A DNA stretch of 64,000 nt from positions 124,001-188,000 of the forward strand of contig CALURO010000001.1 in NCBI GenBank assembly GCA_944323205.1, read 5' to 3'. The DNA is from an uncultured Mucispirillum sp. (GTDB lineage Bacteria > Chrysiogenota > Deferribacteres > Deferribacterales > Mucispirillaceae). The stretch's first letter is position 1. Each line of letters begins with the position of its first letter. A program made the translations under genes and the position numbers. Below the pieces are notes generated by a model, which was not told the origin of the DNA, searched no databases, and was given only the letters and a program-made list of their open reading frames with translations. Below are positions 51,320 to 58,456 of this stretch, one piece after another.

Positions 51320-51691
51320 TTATTTAGGCCTTTTAGCACCGTATTTAGAACGGCTTTTTTTCCTGTTTGCAACACCAGCAGTATCTAATGCGCCACGAAT
51401 AACTTTGTAACGAACACCTGGTAAGTCTTTTACCCTTCCACCACGAACAAGAACAACTGAGTGCTCTTGAAGGTTGTGACCGATACCTGGGATATAAGCT
51501 GTTACCTCAATACCATTTGTTAAACGAACCCTTGCAACTTTTCTTAAAGCTGAGTTAGGTTTTTTAGGTGTTGTGGTATATACACGAACACACACTCCAC
51601 GTCTTTGTGGGTTTGCTTGTAATGCCGGAGATTTAGTCTTTTTAATCATATCCATACGACCAAATCTAACTAACTGATTAAGAGTCGGCAA
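51320..51691 (-). CDS. rpsL: 30S ribosomal protein S12
   Basis: Decoding-centre protein. The start codon is TTG, behind GGAGGTGTTC, giving [12 protein letters not shown]. The streptomycin-site regions [20 protein letters not shown] (Lys43 position, wild type) and [13 protein letters not shown] (Lys88 position, wild type) are intact. The 123-residue length is standard. It heads the operon after a long structured leader. Confidence 0.97.
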   Translation of the reverse strand: MPTLNQLVRFGRMDMIKKTKSPALQANPQRRGVCVRVYTTTPKKPNSALRKVARVRLTNGIEVTAYIPGIGHNLQEHSVVLVRGGRVKDLPGVRYKVIRGALDTAGVANRKKSRSKYGAKRPK

Positions 51692-51866
51692 AGAACACCT
51701 CCAATAAAATTATGGCATTATGCCATGAATGTATTTATTTATTAAAATTTTTCTGCCCCTGTAAAAAAAGCAATTTTAATTTTTTATTAATAACTTAGCT
51801 TGTCGGAAACTCCCCTTTAATGACATAGGCATGATAGACCTGGCGGTTTGTTTCCATCTCAATGGC
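51692..51866 (-). promoter_or_regulatory. Leader of the str operon
   Basis: About 175 bases between the probable start point and rpsL. Visible hairpins are CCAT-TGAG-ATGG, a longer-range GGAAAC/GTTTCC pair, and near the start codon the perfect palindrome ATGGCAT-T-ATGCCAT at 51712-51726. No leader-peptide frame stands out. It might host ribosomal-protein autoregulation, but it matches no known motif. Confidence 0.45.
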
Positions 51867-51872
51867 ACAAAT

Positions 51873-51899
51873 CTTATATCATCTAAAATAAAAAAGCAA
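51873..51899 (-). promoter_or_regulatory. Candidate str operon promoter
   Basis: On the minus strand TTGCTT (51899-51894) and TATAAG (51878-51873) are spaced by 15 bases. The boxes are reasonable but the spacing is short; an ACTTGC alternative gives 17. Confidence 0.45.
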
Positions 51900-51968
51900 G
51901 TATTTTTTTTATATTTTATTACATTTTTACTTACTTATTCATTTTCTTAAATTTATTAAAATTTTCTA

Positions 51969-51997
51969 TTGACTTTATTTTTAATTAATGATATTGA
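51969..51997 (+). promoter_or_regulatory. Peroxiredoxin promoter
   Basis: TTGACT at 51969-51974, a 17-base spacer, and TATTGA at 51992-51997. The -10 box lies inside the Fur-like operator. Confidence 0.45.
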
Positions 51998-52008
51998 AAA
52001 TCATAATC
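51990..52008 (+). promoter_or_regulatory. Fur-like operator before the peroxiredoxin gene
   Basis: GATATTGAAAATCATAATC matches the classic 19-base Fur box GATAATGATAATCATTATC at 16 positions. It covers the -10 region of the candidate promoter, as expected of a repressor site. A PerR-type regulator could also bind. Confidence 0.6.
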
Positions 52009-52040
52009 AATATTAATTAATTTTAATTAAGGAGTAATTT

Positions 52041-52712
52041 ATGGAAGAACAAATAAATAGAATGCCTTTAATAGGCGATAACGCACCAGAATTTAAAGCT
52101 GTTACTACTCAAGGGGAAATTAACTTTCCTTCAGATTATAAGGGCAAATGGGTAATTTTATTTTCCCACCCTGCTGATTTTACACCAGTATGCACTACTG
52201 AATTTATGACATTTGCATCTATGATGGATGATTTTAATAAATTAAATGTGCAGCTTGTTGGCTTATCTGTAGATTCTTTATATGCTCATATTGCATGGCT
52301 TAGAAAAATACAGGAGCTTGAGTGGAACGGTTTAAAAAATATTAATGTTACATTCCCATTAATTGAAGATATCCGTATGGAAGTGGCTAAAAAATATGGG
52401 ATGATACAGCCTAACCAGTCTAATACTCAGGCAGTTCGTGCTGTATTTATTATTGACCCAAAAGGTATTATACGCACTATTTTATATTATCCGCTTTCAA
52501 CAGGCAGAAATTTTGATGAAATAAAAAGAATTGTTACTGCTTTGCAGAAAGCTGACAGTGACGGCGTTGCAACACCTGCTGACTGGCGTCCTGGTGATGA
52601 TGTAATTATACCAACAGCCGGCAGCTGCGGCACAGCAAAAGAACGCATGGAAAGTAAAGATGATAATATGTACTGTCTTGACTGGTTCATGTGCTTTAAA
52701 AAAGAAAAATAA
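52041..52712 (+). CDS. Peroxiredoxin (Prx6-type, archaeal-like)
   Basis: Reduces hydrogen peroxide and organic peroxides. The peroxidatic Cys51 lies in FSHPADFTPVCTTEF. C-terminal Cys196, Cys212 and Cys218 (SCGTAKERM, YCLDWFMCF) match the arrangement in archaeal Prx6-type enzymes where a late Cys is resolving. At 223 residues it fits that group. An AAGGAG site precedes the ATG. Likely under iron- or peroxide-responsive control through the Fur-like box. Monocistronic, ending at a terminator. Confidence 0.93.
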   Translation: MEEQINRMPLIGDNAPEFKAVTTQGEINFPSDYKGKWVILFSHPADFTPVCTTEFMTFASMMDDFNKLNVQLVGLSVDSLYAHIAWLRKIQELEWNGLKNINVTFPLIEDIRMEVAKKYGMIQPNQSNTQAVRAVFIIDPKGIIRTILYYPLSTGRNFDEIKRIVTALQKADSDGVATPADWRPGDDVIIPTAGSCGTAKERMESKDDNMYCLDWFMCFKKEK

Positions 52713-52741
52713 GTAAAAACACATTCCCCCAAAACATAACT

Positions 52742-52773
52742 AACCCCCATTTTCATAAATGGGGGTTTATTTT
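52742..52773 (+). terminator. Terminator between peroxiredoxin and sulP
   Basis: AACCCCCATTT and AAATGGGGGTT form a perfect 11-bp stem with loop TCAT, followed by a T-rich run on the plus strand. The two genes converge here. Confidence 0.85.
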
Positions 52774-54465
52774 TTACTGATTATTTTCTTCTATTTCTTT
52801 TAAGATTTCTCTTGTTCTGATAAGGGCCTTATCAATATGGTTTGTAACATTTTTCTCCCCTATCATTTCTATAAAGTGCATTTTTTTAAGTGTTGCATAA
52901 GGCACTGGATTTACACCAGATAAAACAAGCTGAGTGCCTGCCTTTTTGCATGTATTATAGAAATTTTCTAAGGCATGTTCACCTGTTGCATCAATTGCTG
53001 GAACATTTCTCATACGGAGAATAAATACTTTTGGAGTTTTACCTATATGCTCTAATGTATTAATAAGCATATCAGCTACACCAAAGAAAAATGGTCCGTT
53101 AATTTCATAAACTTCCACACCTTCTGGTATATGTTTATTAGAAGTAGCATCTGGGTCTGATATATCCTGGGCAGTTTTTTCTGATGCGTCAAAATTAATT
53201 TTACCCATACTTGTAACATCGCTCATGCGTTTCATAAAAAGAAGTGCAGCAAGTACAACACCAACCTGTACAGCAGCAGTTAAGTCTATTATAATAGTTA
53301 ATATAAATGTTGTAAGCAGTACAACCACATCGCTTTTTGGGGAGCTTAAAAGGTTTGTCATATTTTTTATGCCCATCATATCAACAGAAACTACTAAAAG
53401 CACACCTGCTAAAGCTGCCATTGGTATTATTTCTATTAAAAATGAAAAGAAAAGTATAAATAAGCATAAAAATACTGCATGTATCATACCAGAAAGAGGT
53501 GTTACCCCTCCGGCTCTTACATTTGTTGCTGTTCTTGCTATTGCCCCAGTTGCTGGAATACAGCCAAAAAAGCCGCTTAAAATATTTGCTACACCCTGAC
53601 CTATAAGCTCTGTATTTGACTTATGATGTGAGCCTGTCATACCGTCTGCCACAACTGCTGAAAGCAGTGATTCTATACCTGCAAGTAAAGCAATAGTTAT
53701 GGTAGCAGGAAATAATGCTCTTATTTTTTCAATAGTAACTTCCGGCACTGTAAATGAAGGAAATACTGCATTAATTGTACCAAACCTGTCACCTATTGTT
53801 TCTGCATTAAGCCCTAAGAAAAAACATACTGCTGTTGATATTACTATTGCAACAACATGAGATGGTATATTAGTAGACATTTTTCTTATAATTAATATGA
53901 TTACAACAGTAGCAATACCTATTGCAGCAGATGATATATTAATTGTAGAAAGATTTGAAAAAATACTAATCCATTTATCTATAAATTCTGGTGATGAATC
54001 TTTATATGTAAGCCCTAAAAAGTCTTTTATCTGAGATGAAAAGATAACAACCCCGATGCCTGCTGTGAAACCTGTTGTAACAGGATAAGGTATAAATTTA
54101 ATAAATGAGCCAACCCGTGCTATACCTAAAAATATTAGTATAATACCTGCCATAATTGTAGCAATAAGCAGTCCGTCATAGCCATGCTGAGCTATTATAC
54201 CATATATAATAATAACAAATGCACCTGTAGGACCGCCTATCTGATAACGGCTGCCCCCTAAAAATGAAATGAAAAAACCAGCAATTACTGCAGTAAATAT
54301 ACCTTGAGATGGTGTTGCACCACTGGCAATTGCAAAAGCCAGTGCTAAAGGAATTGCCACTATACCAACTGTTATACCTGCAAATAAGTCTTTTTTAAAT
54401 AAAGCTAAAGAATAATTTTTCATTACTTCAAAAAATACTGGAGTAAACCTTTCCTTAGATGCCAT
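52774..54465 (-). CDS. SulP family anion transporter with STAS domain
   Basis: An inner-membrane SLC26/SulP carrier. About 400 residues hold 12-14 membrane segments (for example LFAGITVGIVAIPLALAFAI at the start with the conserved GI-VGIVAIPLALA pattern and GGSRYQIGGPTGAF). The C-terminal STAS domain (about residues 440-555) includes VFILRMRNVPAIDATGEHAL. Substrates in the family include sulfate, bicarbonate and dicarboxylates; sequence does not decide. A GGAAAGAGG site precedes the ATG. Confidence 0.93.
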   Translation of the reverse strand: MASKERFTPVFFEVMKNYSLALFKKDLFAGITVGIVAIPLALAFAIASGATPSQGIFTAVIAGFFISFLGGSRYQIGGPTGAFVIIIYGIIAQHGYDGLLIATIMAGIILIFLGIARVGSFIKFIPYPVTTGFTAGIGVVIFSSQIKDFLGLTYKDSSPEFIDKWISIFSNLSTINISSAAIGIATVVIILIIRKMSTNIPSHVVAIVISTAVCFFLGLNAETIGDRFGTINAVFPSFTVPEVTIEKIRALFPATITIALLAGIESLLSAVVADGMTGSHHKSNTELIGQGVANILSGFFGCIPATGAIARTATNVRAGGVTPLSGMIHAVFLCLFILFFSFLIEIIPMAALAGVLLVVSVDMMGIKNMTNLLSSPKSDVVVLLTTFILTIIIDLTAAVQVGVVLAALLFMKRMSDVTSMGKINFDASEKTAQDISDPDATSNKHIPEGVEVYEINGPFFFGVADMLINTLEHIGKTPKVFILRMRNVPAIDATGEHALENFYNTCKKAGTQLVLSGVNPVPYATLKKMHFIEMIGEKNVTNHIDKALIRTREILKEIEENNQ

Positions 54466-54572
54466 AATATGCCTCTTTCCCTGTGTATTTTGATTAAAAA
54501 AATCATATAATACTTATATAATAAAATATCAATAGAAATTCGTAAAAATATTTTAAATAGACTATTTTATCA

Positions 54573-54600
54573 TTGATATTAATTTTTTTAATGGTATAAT
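54573..54600 (+). promoter_or_regulatory. Promoter giving a probable leaderless message
   Basis: TTGATA at 54573-54578 and a perfect TATAAT at 54595-54600 are spaced by 16 bases. The ATG of the next gene begins at 54608, seven bases past the -10 box, where transcription should start. Confidence 0.6.
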
Positions 54601-54607
54601 CTGCCAT

Positions 54608-54802
54608 ATGAGCCATACAGGGTGTAATCACGGCTGTATATATAAAAAGGAAATAAAAGTAGAACAGATGAAAGAACTTTATGTTTTCAGATGTGCAGCC
54701 CAGAAAAAATACATTACAAAAGATGAAATAAAAACAAGATGCAGTCTTTTTCAAGGACCGCTTAAAATAAAGGAACATTCTATTGACGAATTCCTTAGTT
54801 AA
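54608..54802 (+). CDS. Small Cys-containing hypothetical protein
   Basis: A 64-residue soluble protein with a CNHGC motif near the start and two later Cys (FRCAAQ, TRCSLF), which could bind a metal. The family is not recognised. No ribosome site precedes the ATG at 54608; an alternative ATG at 54668 has AAGGA 14 bases before it. It is followed closely by the trhA-type gene on the same strand. Coding is supported by its promoter and good codon pattern rather than by homology. Confidence 0.5.
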   Translation: MSHTGCNHGCIYKKEIKVEQMKELYVFRCAAQKKYITKDEIKTRCSLFQGPLKIKEHSIDEFLS

Positions 54803-54842
54803 ATATAATTTCTTATTTTATATCAAGATGTAAGGAGAGTAA

Positions 54843-55493
54843 ATGACTTCAAGTATACTACCTAAATATACTAAAAACGAAGAAATAATGAATGCAGTAA
54901 CCCACGGCATAGGTGCAGGGCTTAGTATTGCCGGGCTTGTTATATTAGTTGTATTTGCATCAATGCAGGGCGATGCATGGAAAATTGTTGCTTCAGCTAT
55001 ATATGGGGCATCAATGATAGTGCTGTATACTGCTTCCACATTATACCACAGCTTATCAAAAACAAAGGTAGCACCAAAACTGAATATGTTTGACCATATT
55101 TCTATATACTACCTTATAGCAGGCTCATATACTCCATTTATGCTTGTTAATTTAAGAGGTGGCTGGGGCTGGTCTATTTTTGGTGTTGTGTGGGCATGTG
55201 CTATCGCTGGCACTGTTTTAAAAATAATATATGGCAATAAGTTAAGAAAAGTATCTACTATCATATATCTTGCTATGGGCTGGTTAATTATTATTGCTAT
55301 ATACCCATTTGTCAAAAATGTGGAAACAGGCGGAATTATTCTTGTAGTGCTTGGCGGGCTTTCATACACTATCGGCGTTATATTTTATAAATGGAAATCA
55401 CTGCCTTTTAACCATGCAATATGGCATCTTTTTGTGCTTGCAGGCACTGTTTTGCAGTTTTTTGCAGTGCTTTTTTATGTAGTATTAATTTAA
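54843..55493 (+). CDS. trhA: PAQR family membrane protein (hemolysin III/TrhA type)
   Basis: A seven-helix inner-membrane protein of 216 residues. NAVTHGIGAGLSIAGL at the start, STLYHSL with DHISIYYLIAGSYTPFML, and the late NHAIWHLFVLAG supply the conserved His residues of the PAQR/hemolysin III fold, thought to bind zinc in a hydrolase-like site. Bacterial TrhA is tied to membrane-fluidity homeostasis. An AAGGAGAG site precedes the ATG. Confidence 0.9.
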   Translation: MTSSILPKYTKNEEIMNAVTHGIGAGLSIAGLVILVVFASMQGDAWKIVASAIYGASMIVLYTASTLYHSLSKTKVAPKLNMFDHISIYYLIAGSYTPFMLVNLRGGWGWSIFGVVWACAIAGTVLKIIYGNKLRKVSTIIYLAMGWLIIIAIYPFVKNVETGGIILVVLGGLSYTIGVIFYKWKSLPFNHAIWHLFVLAGTVLQFFAVLFYVVLI

Positions 55494-55527
55494 AAAACTT
55501 TCTATCTTCTGCAAAAAGGAAAACTTT

Positions 55528-56877
55528 ATGATTATTAAATTAATACAGCCTAAAATGCGTAAAAGGCCAATGGATACTGGGCTGAAAACTCAAATGTCCC
55601 CTTCCCTTGGTCTTTTAACCATTGCTAATATGCTGCAGGATAAACATACTATAATATATGAAAATGAAAATGCAGCCCCAATCAACTATGATGAAAAAGT
55701 TGATATTGTAGGAATAAGTATTACTGTAGATGTTTTTCCCAGAGCAGTAGAGATTGCAAAAAAATTTCAGGCAAAAAATATACCCGTAGTTGCAGGCGGT
55801 ATACATATTACTGCAAATCCAGAAGAAACAGTAAAATATTTTGACGCTATATCTATTGGTATTGCAGAAACTACATGGTATGATATTATTGATGACTTAG
55901 AAAAAGGCTGCTTAAAAAAAATATATAAACATAATACTGAAAAGATTACTCCATCACAAATTAAATCCCCTGCTTATAACTTAATAAAAGAGAAAAACTA
56001 TCTTTACAGCAACATTATATCAACAAGCAGAGGCTGCCCTTTTAAATGTGATTTCTGCTACAACAGCTGTGACGCCTATAAAAACCTGTATGTTAATAGA
56101 AATATAGATGATGTTATTAATGATATTAAACTTATTAATAAAAAGCATATTATGTTTATAGATGATAACTTAATAGGTAACCCAAAATGGACTATGGAGT
56201 TTGTTAAGGCTCTAAAACCATTAAATATAAAATGGAATGCCGCAGTTTCACTTAATATTGCAGATATGCCTGAACTGCTTGATGAAATGAAAGCAAGCGG
56301 CTGCCAAAGCCTTTTTATAGGGTTTGAAAGTATAAATAAAGGCTCTATTTCAAATGTTAATAAAATTCAGAATCATTTAGAAAAATATAATTTTGCAGTT
56401 AATGAAATACATAAGCGTGGTATTATGATTAACGCAAGCTTTGTATTTGGACTTGACGGCGATGATAAAAGTGTATTTGAAACCACTTTAAAATGGATAG
56501 TTGATAATAAAATAGAAACAGTTACTTCTCATATTTTAACACCATATCCGGGCACTCATCTTTATAAAGAATTTCTTGAAACAGGCAGGATTATTGATTT
56601 TGACTACTCTAAATATAACACTGCAAATGTGGTATTTAAGCCTAAAAATATGACTGCTGAAGAACTACAGCAGGGATACCTTAAAATATATAAGGATATT
56701 TATTCACTTAAAAATATTATAAAAAGGACACCAAAAGCAAAAAGCCAGTGGATACCTTATTATCTTTTTAATATTTTTTATAGAAAATATGGAAAATTCA
56801 CTGATTTAGTATGCAGAATTATTGGTTATAAAAGAGTTGGCAGGATAGCAGCATTTCTATCTTACCATACTAAATAA
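55528..56877 (+). CDS. B12-binding-type radical SAM protein
   Basis: An N-terminal Rossmann region of the cobalamin-binding class (MSPSLGLLTIANML, VDIVGISITVDVFPRA, VVAGGIHITANPEET) precedes a radical SAM barrel with STSRGCPFKCDFCYNSC (the CxxxCxxC triad) near residues 165-181 and later GFESINKGS. Members include methyltransferases and the BchE/HpnR-like group; the substrate here cannot be named. The usual DxHxxG cobalamin motif is not seen in the Rossmann part. It follows trhA by 34 bases, possibly co-transcribed. Confidence 0.85.
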   Translation: MIIKLIQPKMRKRPMDTGLKTQMSPSLGLLTIANMLQDKHTIIYENENAAPINYDEKVDIVGISITVDVFPRAVEIAKKFQAKNIPVVAGGIHITANPEETVKYFDAISIGIAETTWYDIIDDLEKGCLKKIYKHNTEKITPSQIKSPAYNLIKEKNYLYSNIISTSRGCPFKCDFCYNSCDAYKNLYVNRNIDDVINDIKLINKKHIMFIDDNLIGNPKWTMEFVKALKPLNIKWNAAVSLNIADMPELLDEMKASGCQSLFIGFESINKGSISNVNKIQNHLEKYNFAVNEIHKRGIMINASFVFGLDGDDKSVFETTLKWIVDNKIETVTSHILTPYPGTHLYKEFLETGRIIDFDYSKYNTANVVFKPKNMTAEELQQGYLKIYKDIYSLKNIIKRTPKAKSQWIPYYLFNIFYRKYGKFTDLVCRIIGYKRVGRIAAFLSYHTK

Positions 56878-56889
56878 TATGCTTTATTT

Positions 56890-57013
56890 TTAGCAGTATA
56901 AAAGAGAAAAATCTTCATCGCTCATTAGCAGAAGTTTTACTCCGTGCAGACATGATATAATAAGCGGATATTTCTTTGCCACACTCTGTGCAGTATTTGA
57001 TTTGATTACTCAT
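56890..57013 (-). pseudogene. Frameshifted zinc-ribbon protein
   Basis: Starting at the ATG at 57013 behind AGGAG, the first frame reads MSNQIKYCTECGKEIS, the first half of a common zinc-ribbon domain, then runs to a stop at 56915 after 32 residues without a second Cys pair. In another frame the bases after ISAYY read ISCLHGVKLLLMSDEDFSLL and on to a stop at 56890, resembling the missing CxxCG-VK half with one Cys lost. A small deletion probably broke it. A functional 32-residue peptide is the alternative. Confidence 0.5.
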
Positions 57014-57082
57014 ATTAAATAAACTCCTAAATTTTTATAAAATATAATATATTGTTACAGATTAGTCAATTTATAATTGTAA

Positions 57083-57378
57083 CTGGGGGTACCCCATTTT
57101 TTTAAAACACCTTGTGTCACTCAGACGAGTGGTTTATGCGAGGGCTGCCGATTTCCCGAGCTATTGCTGAGGAATCAGAAATCGCACAGGCTAGACCGAA
57201 GCGAAGAGTCTAAAATGTTTATTAACTGGTATGTTATAAGATTCTTCACTAGTGTTCCACTAGCTCTGAATGACAGTTGTTGTTGGGAACTATTACCATT
57301 TTGTCACTCAGAGCCTGTTTACAGGCGAAGAGTCTTAAATGTTCTAGTCAAGGAAAATTACAAGCTCTTTGCTGTTTA
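57083..57378. mobile_element. Miniature inverted-repeat element, copy C, decayed
   Basis: Begins with the conserved end CTGGGGGTACCCC at 57083-57095 and shares the CACTCAGA, GCGAAGAGTCTA, TTATAAGATTCTTC and CTCTGAATGACAG blocks. About 75 unrelated bases (57128-57200) are inserted near the left, and a second partial interior block (CACTCAGAGCC...GAAGAGTCTTAAATGTTCTA) follows. No right end is found. Confidence 0.7.
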
Positions 57379-57394
57379 AATAACTTCTGTATAA

Positions 57395-57433
57395 AAAAGA
57401 ACAGGCAGAGAAAATTCCCTGCCTGCCCTTTTT
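57395..57433 (-). terminator. Terminator of the second polyC lipoprotein gene
   Basis: CAGGCAG at 57402-57408 pairs with CTGCCTG at 57419-57425. On the minus strand TTCTTTTTT follows, and on the plus strand CCCTTTTT, so it can work both ways. Confidence 0.75.
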
Positions 57434-57467
57434 GTCTTTATTACTTATTCGCAATAGATAGGCTTAA

Positions 57468-58229
57468 TTAGTTATTTTTTAATTCATATACTACTGCTGA
57501 ATCAAAATTATTGATTACTGGTGTTTCATAAGATGTATTAGGGTCTAGTGTAATAACTTCATTACTTCTTTTTTTCATACGGATAATAGTATCTGCTGGA
57601 GTAACAGTAACATCTGTTAATTTATTAACTACTGTGCCGTCTGCTTCTACATAAAAATAAAATGTATTATTAACACTTTTTGTTTCATTAACTAATTGAG
57701 TTGCACTTCTACCATATGTACCTGTAACTTGCTTTTTTGTTTCATTATCATTAATTATAGTTTTACTTATTGCATTAGCTGGAATTGTAGTAAATTCAGT
57801 AAAATTAAATACTTTATCTGATGCCATCGATTGTATAAGTGGATTAGTGTCAAACACTCCACCATTAATTTGAACTTTTGATATAACTTTTACTGAACCA
57901 TCTTCATTAACAGTGATTGTAGCTTCACCATGATGGTCAACACTATCAGTATCTGCATTAGTACATTGTGTAGCATTTGCTCCAACATATTCTGTAACCT
58001 TAGAACAATCAGTTGTAAGGGCTGCTATAAATGCATTTACATAAAAGAACTCTATATCATAAGTTCCTTGTAAAGAGTTAATGTCTGACATTGTAGGTGT
58101 TGTTACTTGACCACCAGTATTGCCACCATTACCGCCATTATCACTGTTATTGCTTGAATCATCAGCACAGCCGGTAACTAAAAAAACAGCTAATACGCTT
58201 GTTAAAAATAAAAATAAAAACTTTTTCAT
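57468..58229 (-). CDS. Surface lipoprotein under a polyC promoter
   Basis: A 253-residue lipoprotein. The signal peptide MKKFLFLFLTSVLAVFLVTGC ends in the lipobox VTGC with Cys21. The mature protein opens with ADDSSNNSDNGGNGGN, a low-complexity linker much like the ADDNKSSNN start of the lipoprotein at 28 kb. The rest is beta-rich with conserved-looking VDHHGEATITVNEDGSVKV and no recognised domain. GGGAG precedes the ATG. Transcription is probably controlled by the C10-tract promoter about 30 bases upstream. Confidence 0.75.
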   Translation of the reverse strand: MKKFLFLFLTSVLAVFLVTGCADDSSNNSDNGGNGGNTGGQVTTPTMSDINSLQGTYDIEFFYVNAFIAALTTDCSKVTEYVGANATQCTNADTDSVDHHGEATITVNEDGSVKVISKVQINGGVFDTNPLIQSMASDKVFNFTEFTTIPANAISKTIINDNETKKQVTGTYGRSATQLVNETKSVNNTFYFYVEADGTVVNKLTDVTVTPADTIIRMKKRSNEVITLDPNTSYETPVINNFDSAVVYELKNN

Positions 58230-58256
58230 TACATTCTCCCGTAAAAAATTTTATGC

Positions 58257-58284
58257 ATTTTATCACGGGGGGGGGGAATGTCAA
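58257..58284 (-). promoter_or_regulatory. Promoter with C10 tract in the spacer (phase-variable candidate)
   Basis: On the minus strand TTGACA (58284-58279) is followed by TT, ten C (58276-58267), GTGA and TAAAAT (58262-58257, five of six to consensus), giving a 16-base spacer. Architecture closely matches the promoter at 27866. Slippage in the C run would shift the spacer length. Confidence 0.78.
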
Positions 58285-58456
58285 GTGTTATTTCATAAAA
58301 TCAACAAATTAAGGCTTTTTGTCTAAATAAAAAAGAATAAATAATAATGTTATAGATTTTAATATTAGATATTTTATATGACTTATTATAATTTTTTGGG
58401 CAAGCCAAAACTGTAAAAGTTAGTTTTGCTAACTTTTACAGCTGTAATTTGAGTTT

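Noticed and set aside
57164-57471. Two overlapping short plus-strand frames containing CHSEPVYRRR-like peptides
   Set aside because: They lie in the decayed repeat copy C and its terminator and have no ribosome site.
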